Assembly: GCF_019091135.1 (NCBI RefSeq)
Contig: NZ_JAGXJW010000020.1
Span: forward strand, 63,345-97,162
Reading direction: 5' to 3'
Length of the DNA stretch: 33,818 nucleotides
DNA from: Cohnella sp. GbtcB17
GTDB taxonomy: Bacteria; Bacillota; Bacilli; Paenibacillales; Paenibacillaceae
The position numbers and the translations under genes are program-made. Position 1 is the stretch's first letter. Each line of letters opens with the position of its first letter. The notes beneath the pieces are model-generated. The model was given only the letters and a program-made list of their open reading frames with translations. It was not told where the DNA came from and did not search any database. Below, one piece after another: positions 24,181 to 33,116 of the stretch.

Positions 24181-24296
24181 CCGCTTTGCTTTTTAACCAA
24201 CGTATGTGGGCGTTTGGGCGGGGGTGAATGGCGTTTGACGGCTGAAGCGCTGCATGTGGGGAACGATGGCGGTAGTATTCTTTCGACGGTACGATT

Positions 24297-24322
24297 TATA
24301 ATCAAGCTAAAAGCGTTATACT
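24297..24322 (+). promoter_or_regulatory. Candidate -10 elements upstream of the two-domain unknown protein
   Basis: TATAAT at 24297-24302 and TATACT at 24317-24322 lie in an AT-rich patch 57-82 bases before the gene. Neither has a convincing -35 at the right distance, so this is only a candidate promoter. Confidence 0.35.
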
Positions 24323-24378
24323 TGGATACGGGATGTGAGTCCGGTCCGGGATCATTCAGACATAAAAGGCGGGATAAG

Positions 24379-25194
24379 ATGGTTTACGCGTTTGTCATTG
24401 AGCCGGCGAGCTATGTAGCGTTCGCGGACGAAGCGGAGCAGCTCGACAAGCTGAAGGAATGGGATCTGGTGTCCGAGAAGGCGACCAAGGCCAAGACTTT
24501 CTATTATAAAGGCAACGGATTGAAGGAAGCCTGCGGCATCGTCGGCTACGTCGACCATATGACCGCCGTCATCGAGCTGCCGAACAAGCAGAAGCACTGC
24601 ATTCACCCCTCCTATTTGAAGGAAATGCAAGCGGCGAATTTCGGCCAGCGCTATGCGAGCGCCGCGGAATCGGAGGACGGGGGAGCCGAGCGCGAGGCAG
24701 CGGGGGCCGAGCCGGCCGCCGCCGCGGCGAGCCCTGCATCGGCGTCCGGCCCGAGCGCGGCGGCGCCGACGGCAGAGGACGATCTTTCGGCGGCGGATGC
24801 GTTCGCTTCGTTTGTCGCTTCGGGCGACGCGGCTCCCGAGGCTCCCGCTGTCGCAGCGGCACCGGCCAAGGCGAAGGCCGGCGCGGCGCGATCGAAGAAG
24901 GTGCAGCTACCCGAGGAAAAGGTGAAGCTGACGGCGACCGTCAAGGAATTCACCACGGTGCCCAACCACTTCGCGGACAACGACGACGAGGTGATTATCT
25001 ACGAGTCGGTCGCGATCGCCGACACGGAGACGGAGCTGGGCGAGGCATGGTCGAGCCATAGCGCCACGCTGAAGAAGCTTGAGCTCGAGGTCGGGGACAA
25101 GCTCTCGTTCGAGGCGAAGGTCGTGGCCAAGAAGCTTGCGAAGCATCCGATTCCGTACAAGATCAACAACCCGGCCAAGATCGTCAAGGCATAG
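24379..25194 (+). CDS. Two-domain protein of unknown function with Ala/Pro-rich linker
   Basis: I do not recognise a named family. The 271-residue protein has three parts. Residues 1-92 form a compact domain with many short beta segments (MVYAFVIEPASYVAF, ACGIVGYVDHMTAVIELP). Residues 93-175 are a low-complexity linker of Ala, Pro, Glu and Ser. Residues 178-271 form a basic, beta-rich domain (KVKLTATVKEFTTVPNHF, LEVGDKLSFEAKVV, HPIPYKINNPAKIVKA) reminiscent of an OB fold, so nucleic-acid binding is possible but unproven. No signal peptide or membrane helix is seen. The ATG at 24379 follows AAGGCGGG; upstream in-frame codons run through the promoter region. Confidence 0.8.
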   Translation: MVYAFVIEPASYVAFADEAEQLDKLKEWDLVSEKATKAKTFYYKGNGLKEACGIVGYVDHMTAVIELPNKQKHCIHPSYLKEMQAANFGQRYASAAESEDGGAEREAAGAEPAAAAASPASASGPSAAAPTAEDDLSAADAFASFVASGDAAPEAPAVAAAPAKAKAGAARSKKVQLPEEKVKLTATVKEFTTVPNHFADNDDEVIIYESVAIADTETELGEAWSSHSATLKKLELEVGDKLSFEAKVVAKKLAKHPIPYKINNPAKIVKA

Positions 25195-25335
25195 CCGGCT
25201 ATTTGCCGTAAGTCCGGGGAGCCGATACCTCTCTTGTCGTCGTAGTCGTCGTCACCCGTCCGAAGCTGCACCGGAATTGTCGGACCTCTTCGCGCCGGGC
25301 CTGTTAATCTTAAAGGCGAAGGGAGGTCGTATCGC

Positions 25336-26214
25336 ATGAACGGACTTGATCGGCTGAACGACGGGCTGGCGTATGTGGAGGCGCATCTCGCCGACGTGGA
25401 GGCGCCAGATATCGGGGAGGCCGCGCGGCGGGCTTGCTGCGGCGAGCATCATTTTCGGCGCATGTTCGCTTCGCTTGCGGGCGTGACGCTGACCGAATAC
25501 GTGAGGCGCCGGCGCCTGACGCTGGCCGCCTTCGAACTCGTCGGCAGCGACGCGAGGATTCTCGATATTGCCGTCAAATACGGCTACGGCACGGCGGATT
25601 CGTTTGCCCGCGCCTTTCAGGCGATGCACGGCCTGGCGCCTTCCGAGGCGCGCCGGCTCGGAAGGCCGCTCAAGGCCTATCCGCGAATGACCTTCCGATT
25701 GACGATTGAAGGAGGCGACGAGATGAAGTATCGGTTGGTGGAAAAAGAGGCGTTTCGCATCGTCGGCATCATGAAGCGGGTGCCCCTGATTTATGAAGGC
25801 GTCAACCCGCACATCGCGGAGTTGTGGGGCCGGTTGACGGCGGATTTGATCGCGGAGCTGAAGGGGCTGTCCGACGTCGAACCTGCCGGGCTGATCAGCG
25901 CTTCGGCGAACTTTTCGGAAGGCAGGAAGGACGGCGGCGAAGTCGATCAGTACATCGGCGCCGCGACGACGCGGGCATGCCCCGCGCACTTGACCTCGCT
26001 AGAGGTCGCCGCATCGGAATGGGCCGTCTTCGAGGCGGTCGGCGCGTTCCCGTCCGCGCTCCAATCCGTCTGGGGCCGGATTTACGCCGAGTGGTTCCCG
26101 TCCTCAAGCTACGAGCTGGCGCCGGGTCCCGAGCTGCTGTGGAACGAGGGCCCGGATACGAGCAAGCCGGACTACCGGAGCGAGATCTGGATTCCGGTGC
26201 GAAGAAGACAATAA
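25336..26214 (+). CDS. AraC family regulator with GyrI-like effector domain
   Basis: The 292-residue regulator has an N-terminal AraC-type DNA-binding domain (residues 5-105). Its two helix-turn-helix units are visible in [19 protein letters not shown] and [21 protein letters not shown], and GLAPSEARR follows. The C-terminal half (about 125-292) resembles the GyrI-like / BmrR effector-binding domain ([37 protein letters not shown]), which binds small, often cationic or drug-like, molecules. The domain order matches Rob and SoxS-like relatives. The ribosome-binding site is GGGAGGT. It appears monocistronic, with a terminator 17 bases after the stop, and its targets are unknown. Confidence 0.92.
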   Translation: MNGLDRLNDGLAYVEAHLADVEAPDIGEAARRACCGEHHFRRMFASLAGVTLTEYVRRRRLTLAAFELVGSDARILDIAVKYGYGTADSFARAFQAMHGLAPSEARRLGRPLKAYPRMTFRLTIEGGDEMKYRLVEKEAFRIVGIMKRVPLIYEGVNPHIAELWGRLTADLIAELKGLSDVEPAGLISASANFSEGRKDGGEVDQYIGAATTRACPAHLTSLEVAASEWAVFEAVGAFPSALQSVWGRIYAEWFPSSSYELAPGPELLWNEGPDTSKPDYRSEIWIPVRRRQ

Positions 26215-26230
26215 GAGGCGTGCACGAAGG

Positions 26231-26269
26231 AATCTCCCGAACCGCGGATCGCGGGGCGGGAGATTTTTT
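26231..26269 (+). terminator. Intrinsic terminator after the AraC-type regulator
   Basis: A 9-base perfect stem (AATCTCCCG at 26231-26239, CGGGAGATT at 26257-26265) is followed by a T run ending at 26269. It lies 17 bases after the stop codon. Confidence 0.85.
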
Positions 26270-26317
26270 GCTGTGCAGCCGTGTGCGTGTCGGCGGTGAA
26301 GAGGAGGAGCCTACTTT

Positions 26318-26570
26318 GCTGCAAGCGAGAAAAGCACGGTTACAGCGGCGTGCGGGTGGAAAAAGGGAGCTGTAAGCGAGGAAAGCAACGTTACCTAGCT
26401 GCGGTCCGTCTGCAAGCGAGAAAAGCGCGGTTACTGCGGCGTGTCAGTGGAAAAAGGGTGCTGCAAGCGAGGAAAGCAATGTTACATAGACACGGTCCGG
26501 CAGCAAGCGAGAAAAGCGCGGCTACAGCGGCGTGTCGGTGGAAAAAGGGTGCTGTAACCACAGAAAGTTC
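26318..26570. repeat. Repeat array C, alternating 51- and 40-bp steps
   Basis: The core AAGCGAG occurs at 26323, 26374, 26414, 26465 and 26505, at steps of 51, 40, 51 and 40 bp, so the true unit is 91 bp and is present about two and a half times. Two sub-units alternate: AAGCGAGAAAAGC.CGG.TAC (three copies) and AAGCGAGGAAAGCAA.GTTAC (two copies). A conserved GTGGAAAAAGGG lies between them, and a degenerate end copy follows near 26551. Weak dyad symmetry (GCTG.AA with TT.CAGC) is seen in the first unit. The array separates the AraC gene from the ABC operon. Confidence 0.88.
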
Positions 26571-26638
26571 CGCCAACCATACCCACGCCATTTTCAAGCC
26601 ATATTAAGAAAACAAACATCGACTCCTAAGTATACGCA

Positions 26639-26667
26639 TTGTATGCGATTACAGCTGCGAGCATAAT
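26639..26667 (+). promoter_or_regulatory. ABC operon promoter with cre-like catabolite-repression site
   Basis: The -35 TTGTAT (26639-26644) and -10 CATAAT (26662-26667) are 17 bases apart. TGTATGCGATTACA at 26640-26653 fits the Bacillus cre consensus TGWAANCGNTNWCA with one mismatch. It covers the -35 and spacer, where bound CcpA would block transcription. The perfect inverted repeat CGCAT-TGT-ATGCG (26635-26647) overlaps it. Confidence 0.6.
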
Positions 26668-26698
26668 GAGGCTATACCAAGTCAAGGGGGATTTGAAC

Positions 26699-28099
26699 AT
26701 GAATACGACCGGCAAAAAAGTGGCTGGCACCGCGATGGCGGGCTTCCTCGCCGTCAGCCTGGCAGCTTGCGGTTCTTCGAACAACGGCAACAACGGCGAC
26801 GCGGCGGCTTCTCCGTCGGCATCGGCTTCCTCGACGTCTTCGGCTTCGGCCTCGGCAAGCGCGCCTGCCTCCTCCAGCGCCGCCAGTGGCGAGAAGGTTA
26901 CGATCACGTTCCAGAACATTTATCCGGACCCGACCGATCCGAAATACAACATGCTGCACAAGATCGTCAAGCAGTACGAGACCGATCACCCGAACGTCCA
27001 CATCGAGCTCGACTCGCTGAACACCGACCAGCAGAAGCAGAAGCTGAAGACGCAGGCAGCCTCCAACGAAGTGCCGGACATCACGATCGTCAACCCGTCT
27101 GCACAGATGAAGCCTTACGTCGACGCCGGCCTGTTCGCGCCGCTGAACGAGATGGTCGAGCAAAACGGTCTGAAGGACACGTTCCAATCGGGCATTCTCG
27201 ACTACTACACCTTCGACGGCAATCTGTACGCGCTGCCTGACGGCAACAACATCGGCCTGCTGTACTACAACAAGGCGCTGTTCAAGCAAGCCGGCATCGA
27301 AGCGCCGCCGGCGACGTTCGAGGATCTGATCGCGGACGTGAAGAAGCTGAAGGATAAAGGCATCCAGCCGATGGCGATCGGCGAGAAGGACACCTGGACC
27401 GGCTCGTTCCTGTTCATGAACGTGCTGCTCCGCACGAACGGCGGCCCGGGCTTCCTGCAGGACGTCGTCGACGGCAAAAAGACGTTCGAGGATCCGGCGT
27501 TCAAGGGCGCGGTCGATGCCTTCAGCCAGCTTGTGCAGGCTGGCGCATTCCAGGAAGGCGCGACGAGCTTCGACTACAACGCGGGCGAGAACCTTTTCAA
27601 GACGGGCAAAGCCGCGATGTACTACATGGGCAGCTGGGCGACGGGCGGCATCGAAGTATCCGACGCGAACAAGGACGGCAACGTCGGCGTGTTCAAGTTC
27701 CCGACGGTCGGCGGCAAGGGCGATCCGAACCAGTTCATGCTGGCGCCGGGCAGCGCGTTCGCGGTATCCAAGAACAGCAAGCACCTGCCGGAGACGCTCG
27801 ACTTCCTGAACTACTTCATGCTGAACTATCCGAAGGAAGCGTTCGCGGTCAAGGGCGCCGTCGGCGTCGCGCAAAAGGTGGACGGCGACTTCAAGGCAGC
27901 CGGCTACTCCGACATGGCGATGGAAGTGCTCGCGATGTTCAAGGACGTCACGGGCGGCGACATCTCCTTCGACAACACGATGAACCCGGCGACCTCCCAG
28001 GCGCATCTGTCCAGCATCCAGAACCTGTTCGTCTCCAAGGAAGACCCGGCCGCGGTCGCCAAGGAACACCAGCAAGCTTACGAAGACAACAAAGAATAA
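26699..28099 (+). CDS. Carbohydrate ABC transporter substrate-binding lipoprotein
   Basis: The 466-residue protein is an extracellular solute-binding protein of the family 1 (sugar) type. It has a lipoprotein signal peptide with lipobox SLAAC (Cys24), a Gly/Asn/Ser-rich tether to about residue 60, and a mature domain. Typical segments are VTITFQNIYPDPTDPKYNM, ASNEVPDITIVNP, ALPDGNNIGLLYYNKALF and KTGKAAMYYMGSWATGG. The ATG at 26699 has AAGGGGG 8 bases upstream; an earlier in-frame start at 26639 lies in the promoter. It is the first gene of the transporter operon. The sugar bound cannot be told from sequence. Confidence 0.95.
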   Translation: MNTTGKKVAGTAMAGFLAVSLAACGSSNNGNNGDAAASPSASASSTSSASASASAPASSSAASGEKVTITFQNIYPDPTDPKYNMLHKIVKQYETDHPNVHIELDSLNTDQQKQKLKTQAASNEVPDITIVNPSAQMKPYVDAGLFAPLNEMVEQNGLKDTFQSGILDYYTFDGNLYALPDGNNIGLLYYNKALFKQAGIEAPPATFEDLIADVKKLKDKGIQPMAIGEKDTWTGSFLFMNVLLRTNGGPGFLQDVVDGKKTFEDPAFKGAVDAFSQLVQAGAFQEGATSFDYNAGENLFKTGKAAMYYMGSWATGGIEVSDANKDGNVGVFKFPTVGGKGDPNQFMLAPGSAFAVSKNSKHLPETLDFLNYFMLNYPKEAFAVKGAVGVAQKVDGDFKAAGYSDMAMEVLAMFKDVTGGDISFDNTMNPATSQAHLSSIQNLFVSKEDPAAVAKEHQQAYEDNKE

Positions 28100-28190
28100 T
28101 CGGCCTTGAACGTACGGTTCGAAGGGGGACGCTCGCGTGGCGCCTCCCTTCGCAGCCGTAGCGCCGGAGCCGCTGAAGGAGGCGTCAGCC

Positions 28191-29084
28191 TTGAATGTAC
28201 TGAAGGTATCCCGCTGGACGATCGCGGCGTTCGTGCTGCCTTGTCTGCTGCTTTACGTCGGTCTCGTTTTCGCGCCGATCATCGTATCCTTTTACAACGC
28301 CACTTTGAACTGGAACGGCATCGGCGTCGCCAAGCACGTCGGTCTCGACAATTTCCACCGCATGTTCACGAACGACTCGGTATTCTGGCCGTCCGTCCGG
28401 CGGACGTTCATGCTGGCCGGCTTCTCCATGCTGGTGCAGCTGCCGCTCGCGCTGTTCGTCGCCATTCTCATCAGCCGCTTCGTCCGCAAGCCTAACTTTC
28501 TCGTATCGAGCTACTTTATGCCCGTCATCCTGTCCGTCGCCGTCATCGGGCAGCTGTGGAAAACGATCTACAACCCTGCTTCGCAAGGCGGCATGATTAA
28601 CCAGATCCTCATCAAGCTCGGTCTGGACTCCTGGACGCACGCGTGGCTGTCGGAGCCGAAGGTGGCCATCTACGCCATCATCGTCATCGGGCTGTGGCAG
28701 TATCTGGGCTATCACATACTCATTCAATTTACCGGAATCCAGAACATACCGGCCGATATTTACGAACCCGCCAAGATCGACGGCGCCGAAGGCTTCAAGG
28801 CCGACCGATATATTACGCTGCCGATGATCGTGCCGATCTTCAAGATCTCCGTCGTGCTCTCGTTCATCGGCTCGCTGCAGTCGTTCGACCTCATCATGGT
28901 CACGACGGCCGGCGGACCGGCGCACGCGACGGACGTCCTGGCCAGCCATATGTACAACATCTCGATCCTGTCCCAGAAATACGGCTACGGCAGCGCCATC
29001 GCCTGCTTCCTCGTCGTCGTGTGCCTGGCTGCGACGGTCATTATCAACCTGCTCTTCAACCGCATCGAGAAGCGCTACAACTAG
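28191..29084 (+). CDS. Carbohydrate ABC transporter permease (MalF/UgpA type)
   Basis: This 297-residue membrane permease has six hydrophobic helices. The cytoplasmic EAA loop, EPAKIDGAEGFKADRYITLPMI near residue 200, contacts the ATPase. Two starts are possible: GTG at 28137 with AAGGGGG upstream, and TTG at 28191 with GAAGGAGG 8 bases upstream. The TTG is preferred because it gives the short N terminus (LNVLKVSRWTIAAFVLP) usual in this family. It pairs with the next permease to form the membrane channel. No ATPase gene lies in the operon, so a shared MsmX-type ATPase is likely. Confidence 0.94.
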   Translation: MNVLKVSRWTIAAFVLPCLLLYVGLVFAPIIVSFYNATLNWNGIGVAKHVGLDNFHRMFTNDSVFWPSVRRTFMLAGFSMLVQLPLALFVAILISRFVRKPNFLVSSYFMPVILSVAVIGQLWKTIYNPASQGGMINQILIKLGLDSWTHAWLSEPKVAIYAIIVIGLWQYLGYHILIQFTGIQNIPADIYEPAKIDGAEGFKADRYITLPMIVPIFKISVVLSFIGSLQSFDLIMVTTAGGPAHATDVLASHMYNISILSQKYGYGSAIACFLVVVCLAATVIINLLFNRIEKRYN

Positions 29085-29117
29085 TGCCGCGAAAATAGGA
29101 AAGGGGGGCGCAACCCC

Positions 29118-29999
29118 ATGAGCCAATCCGCCAGCATCGCCGTCCGGGAGCCTGCCGTCCAGACCCGAAGGCGCGGGTTTTCCTTCAAAAAGACGATCGT
29201 ATTCGGCTTCTTCGGCGTCCTGCTCGTCACGCAGCTGTACCCGCTGCTGTGGCTGCTCATCTACTCGGTCAAGACCAACGAGGAGATTTTGTCGGGGAGC
29301 TTCTTCGCCCTGCCGGCCTCCGTGCAATGGAGCAACTATTCGAACGCGCTCGCGGGCGGCCGTTACTGGCACTACCTGCTCAACAGCGTGATTGTGACCT
29401 CGGTCACGATGGTGTGCGTCATTCTGCTCGCGTCGCTCGCCGCCTTCGCGATTACGAGGTTTCGCTGGAAGTACGGCCATATCGTCATGCTGATCTTCCT
29501 GATGGGCCTCATGATCCCGCTGCAGAGCACGCTGCTGCCGCTGATGCTCATTTTCAAAAACATCCACGTCCTGAACACGCGCTGGGCGATGATTCTGCCC
29601 TATATTGCGTTCCAGATTCCGATCGCCGTCTTCATTATGAGCGGCTTTCTGCGCACGATTCCGCACGAGATCGAGGAGTCGGCCATCATGGATGGGGCGA
29701 ACGTTTTCCGCATTTTCCGCAGCATCATCCTGCCGGTGTCGGTGCCGCCGATCATGACGGTATGCATCCTGACGTTCATCAACGTGTGGAACGAATACAT
29801 TCTCGCTGCCACGTTCATCTCCAAGGAAGCGCTCAAGACGCTGCCGTTCGGCGTGTACAGCTTCGTCAGCCAGTATTCGGTCAACTACGGAGCAATCGGC
29901 GCCTTCCTCGTACTCGGAGCGCTGCCGGTCATCCTCGTCTACTTCCTGTTGGCCGAGAAAATTACGAAGGGCATGGTAGCGGGCGCGGTTAAGGGATAA
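29118..29999 (+). CDS. Carbohydrate ABC transporter permease (MalG/UgpE type)
   Basis: The 293-residue second permease begins with a cytoplasmic tail (residues 1-25) and a first helix near 28-48. It has the family pattern SVKTNEEILSG, FALPASVQWSNY, and the EAA loop IPHEIEESAIMDGANVFRIFRSIILP near 182-207. The C terminus, LLAEKITKGMVAGAVKG, is the standard ending. AAAGGGGGGCG lies before the ATG, and the gene follows the other permease after 33 bases. Confidence 0.95.
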   Translation: MSQSASIAVREPAVQTRRRGFSFKKTIVFGFFGVLLVTQLYPLLWLLIYSVKTNEEILSGSFFALPASVQWSNYSNALAGGRYWHYLLNSVIVTSVTMVCVILLASLAAFAITRFRWKYGHIVMLIFLMGLMIPLQSTLLPLMLIFKNIHVLNTRWAMILPYIAFQIPIAVFIMSGFLRTIPHEIEESAIMDGANVFRIFRSIILPVSVPPIMTVCILTFINVWNEYILAATFISKEALKTLPFGVYSFVSQYSVNYGAIGAFLVLGALPVILVYFLLAEKITKGMVAGAVKG

Positions 30000-30008
30000 G
30001 ATGAGGGA

Positions 30009-31838
30009 ATGAGAAAAAGATTCCAGTCCATCCACGGCCGCCTGTTCCTGATCTTCCTGTTCAGCATGCTCGGGCTCCTGCTCGTCGTCAGCCTCGTCTA
30101 CTACCAACGGGCGACCGAACAGATCAGGGACAAGGTCGGCGTCATCGCGGAAAAAAACATATCGCAGACGGTCGGCCTGTTCGAGCTTCTGCTCAAGGGC
30201 TACGACAGCGTCACCAAGTCGCTCAACAGCAACAACGAGCTGATGCAGCTGCTGCAGCAGAAGACGCCCGCCGGCTCGCCGGAGGTCAGCTCGGTCAACC
30301 GGGAACGGCAGATCACCGATATTCTCGGCGCGATCTTCTATTCGCGGAGCGATATCGTGGGCATCCACGTCATCTCAAGCCAGGGCAAGGTGTACAGCTT
30401 CGATCGGTCGATCGGCTCTTCAACGCGGGATTACAAGAAGACCGACTGGTATGCCGAGCTGCAAAAATCCAGGGGAGACATGCGCTGGCTGGGCGTCTAT
30501 CCGACTGCGCCGCTGAGCGGCGGAATCGACAGTCCCGTGTTCGTCTTCGGCCGCCAGCTGTTCGAGCTCAGCACGATGAAGTCGGTCGGCTACGTGCTGA
30601 TCGAGACGGAGGAGGACCCGATCCTCTCCGCGCTCTCCAATGCGAGCATCGGACCGGGCAGCAGCGTCGTCATCCGCGACGCGGCCGGGCGCGTGATCGT
30701 AAGGACGAAGCCCGAGGCGTCCGAGGCCGGGTCGGAGGCGGAGAGGGAGACGGAGGCATTGCCCGCCAACTGGCCGGGTACGCTGAAAAAGGGCGAGGTC
30801 GCCGTCCGCGACCGAGCGGACGCGCTGCTGACTGCCGCACGGATCGGCACGGCGGACTGGACGGTCGTCGGGGTGACGCCCAAGCGCGACCTGAAGCTGG
30901 AGCTGAAGCAGACGCAGCGGTTTCTGCTCACGGTCGTCATTCTGCTCGTCGTCGCGGCGACGGCGCTCGCGACGCTCGTGTCGCGCTCGTTTTCCTTGCC
31001 GTTCAAGCGGCTCATCCAGCAGATGAAGCAGGTGGAGCTGGGGAACTTTCAAGGGCGGGTGCGCGTCCATTCCTATCAGGAGCTTAACGTGCTCGTAGGC
31101 TCGTTCAACCGGATGGTCCATCAAATCGAGGACTTGATCGAACGGGAGAAGCTGTCCTCGATCAGCGAGAAAAACGCTCAGCTTCAGGCGCTGCAATCCC
31201 AGGTCAATCCGCACTTTTTGTTCAATACGCTCGACATGATCTACTGGATGCTCGACGAGCGGGAGAATGACCGGCTCGGCAGCCTGATTCTGGCACTGTC
31301 GCGAATCTTCCGGTACAGCAGCGACTGGGAGGAAGCGTCCCGCGCACCGCTTCGGCTCGAGCTCGAGCAGCTGCGCCACTATTTGACCATTATCGAGACA
31401 AGGCTTGGCGGCCGCGTGAATACGAAGATCGAGGTGGAGGATCGCTGGCTTGGCGCCCAGGTGCCGAAGATGATCTTGCAGCCGATCGTCGAGAACGCCG
31501 TGAAATACGGGCTTGAGCCGCTGAGCCGTGAAGGCACGCTCCGGATTCGCTCGGCGGAGACGGAGGATGCGCTTGTCATCGTCGTCGAGGACAACGGCGT
31601 CGGCATGGACGAGGAGACGCTCGTCCGGGTGCGGCGGTCGCTCGGGGACGGGGGCGCCGCGCCGGGCGTGCGGGAGGATGCTGCCGGGCGTCGGGGCATC
31701 GGGCTTGCGAACGTGCATCGCCGCATCGCTTTGATGTACGGAGAAGGATTCGGGCTGCGGATCGAGAGCGAACGCGAGCGCGGCACGAAGATTTGGGCTT
31801 CGTTTCCCAAACCCGCAGAAGAGGGGGATAACCGATGA
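30009..31838 (+). CDS. Membrane sensor histidine kinase, YesM type
   Basis: The 609-residue kinase has a first membrane helix near residues 11-33, a large extracellular Cache-like sensor (about 34-300), a second helix near 304-326, and a HAMP domain to about 380. The His_kinase domain carries phosphoacceptor His402 in QSQVNPHFLFNTLD, and the ATPase domain shows PIVENAVKYGLE, EDNGVGMDE and GIGLANVHRRI. It should sense an extracellular sugar or its transporter complex and phosphorylate the regulator at 31835. It starts 9 bases after the permease stop, so it belongs to the transporter operon, and its last bases overlap the next gene (ATGA). Confidence 0.94.
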   Translation: MRKRFQSIHGRLFLIFLFSMLGLLLVVSLVYYQRATEQIRDKVGVIAEKNISQTVGLFELLLKGYDSVTKSLNSNNELMQLLQQKTPAGSPEVSSVNRERQITDILGAIFYSRSDIVGIHVISSQGKVYSFDRSIGSSTRDYKKTDWYAELQKSRGDMRWLGVYPTAPLSGGIDSPVFVFGRQLFELSTMKSVGYVLIETEEDPILSALSNASIGPGSSVVIRDAAGRVIVRTKPEASEAGSEAERETEALPANWPGTLKKGEVAVRDRADALLTAARIGTADWTVVGVTPKRDLKLELKQTQRFLLTVVILLVVAATALATLVSRSFSLPFKRLIQQMKQVELGNFQGRVRVHSYQELNVLVGSFNRMVHQIEDLIEREKLSSISEKNAQLQALQSQVNPHFLFNTLDMIYWMLDERENDRLGSLILALSRIFRYSSDWEEASRAPLRLELEQLRHYLTIIETRLGGRVNTKIEVEDRWLGAQVPKMILQPIVENAVKYGLEPLSREGTLRIRSAETEDALVIVVEDNGVGMDEETLVRVRRSLGDGGAAPGVREDAAGRRGIGLANVHRRIALMYGEGFGLRIESERERGTKIWASFPKPAEEGDNR

Positions 31839-33037
31839 ATATTCTCGTCGTCGACGACGAGGAAGTGATCCGCAGCGGCATCGAGCGGACGATCTCCCGC
31901 GGGTTCCCCGAGCATCGGGTGCTGCTCGCGGGCAATCCCGAAGAAGCCGTGGAGGCGCTTCGGACCAAGCACGTCGACCTGGTGCTGACCGACGTGCTCA
32001 TGCCCGGCATGACGGGACTTGAACTGATGGCGTTCTCCCGCCGCATGCAGCCGCAGGTCAAGTGGGTCGTCATCTCGGCGTACTCCGAGTTCGCGTATGC
32101 GCAGGAGGCCGTGCGGCTCGGCGCCAGGGACTATATGCTGAAGCCGATCGGCAAGGAATCGCTGATCGGACTCATCGAAGAGCTCGGACGCGAGATTGCG
32201 GAAGAGAGCGAGCGCAACAAAGAAGCCGACCTGATGAAGCGCAATTTGCGGTTCCTCCGGGAAGGCGTTTTTGCGCGCTGGGCGTCCGGACTCGATCTGG
32301 GCGGCATCGACGTCGCGCCTTTTACGGAGAGCCACCCGTACTTTAATCTGCTGTTGGTGCGTCTCGATAGCGACGCGGACACGAAGCTGGAGCACTTCAT
32401 CGTGGAAAACGTGCTGACCGAGCTCATGGACACCGCCGGCAAAGGCTTCGTGGCGAGCATCGACGCACACAGTCTGCTCGGGCTCGTCACGCTGCGTGAG
32501 GAGGCCGGCCTCGGACTACTCGTCGACAAGCTTCGCACCCATTTGAAGCGGTACCTGAAGACGCCGTTCCAAGTGCTGTATTCGGGGCGCATCGACGACC
32601 TGGCTGCCGTACCTGGCGAAGTGCGCCGCATGCGGAGCGCCTCGGCTGCGCAGGTGTACGATCACTATGCGAGCGGCGGGGAAAAAGCGATCGAGGTCGC
32701 GGTGCAGTACATCCACACGCATTACGGCGCGGAGATCAACCTGGAAAAGGTGGCATCGATCGTTTACTTGAACCCGGTCTACTTCAGCCAGCTGTTCAAG
32801 CAGAAAACGGGGACGGGCTTCAAGGAATACGTCACCAACCTGCGCATCTCGCGGGCGATGGAGCTGCTGGGCGGCTCGGAGCTGAAAATCGGCGACATCG
32901 CAGAGCGCGTCGGCTACCCGGACGTGCGCCACTTCTCGCAGGTATTCCGCAAGAAGGCGGGATGCACGCCGTCGGAGTACCGGCAGGAGGTTCGAGGCGG
33001 CGGAGCGGCGGATGGCGACGATACGGAGCTGGAGTAG
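31835..33037 (+). CDS. AraC-type response regulator, YesN type
   Basis: The 400-residue regulator has a receiver domain (residues 1-120; Asp7/Asp8, phosphoacceptor Asp53, switch Lys in MLKPIG). A middle region (about 130-280) has no clear family, and an AraC-type DNA-binding domain covers about 285-385, with INLEKVASIVYLNPVYFSQLF and IGDIAERVGYPDVRHFSQVFRKKAG. The start overlaps the kinase stop by four bases. At 400 residues it is shorter than many YesN proteins, mostly in the middle region. It probably activates the transporter operon in response to sugar. Confidence 0.95.
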   Translation: MNILVVDDEEVIRSGIERTISRGFPEHRVLLAGNPEEAVEALRTKHVDLVLTDVLMPGMTGLELMAFSRRMQPQVKWVVISAYSEFAYAQEAVRLGARDYMLKPIGKESLIGLIEELGREIAEESERNKEADLMKRNLRFLREGVFARWASGLDLGGIDVAPFTESHPYFNLLLVRLDSDADTKLEHFIVENVLTELMDTAGKGFVASIDAHSLLGLVTLREEAGLGLLVDKLRTHLKRYLKTPFQVLYSGRIDDLAAVPGEVRRMRSASAAQVYDHYASGGEKAIEVAVQYIHTHYGAEINLEKVASIVYLNPVYFSQLFKQKTGTGFKEYVTNLRISRAMELLGGSELKIGDIAERVGYPDVRHFSQVFRKKAGCTPSEYRQEVRGGGAADGDDTELE

Positions 33038-33116
33038 CAGAGGTGGATGCGGACGATGCCGGGCTGGAGTAGCGGGGGAGTCCGAATAGGGGGATGCGGG
33101 CTGCGCCCTGGGTGCT

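Noticed and set aside
26281..26607. A 108-codon frame reading through array C
   Set aside because: It consists of the translated repeats, with no ribosome-binding site and no non-repeat sequence of interest.
26672..28075. A 467-codon open frame on the - strand opposite the substrate-binding protein
   Set aside because: It is the complement of a clear lipoprotein gene, and its Arg/Val/Leu-rich product has no domain.
28185..30368. A 727-codon open frame on the - strand opposite the permeases and kinase
   Set aside because: Its composition is dominated by Asp, Arg, Glu and Gln, as expected from the complement of GC-rich hydrophobic codons, and the + strand genes are clear.
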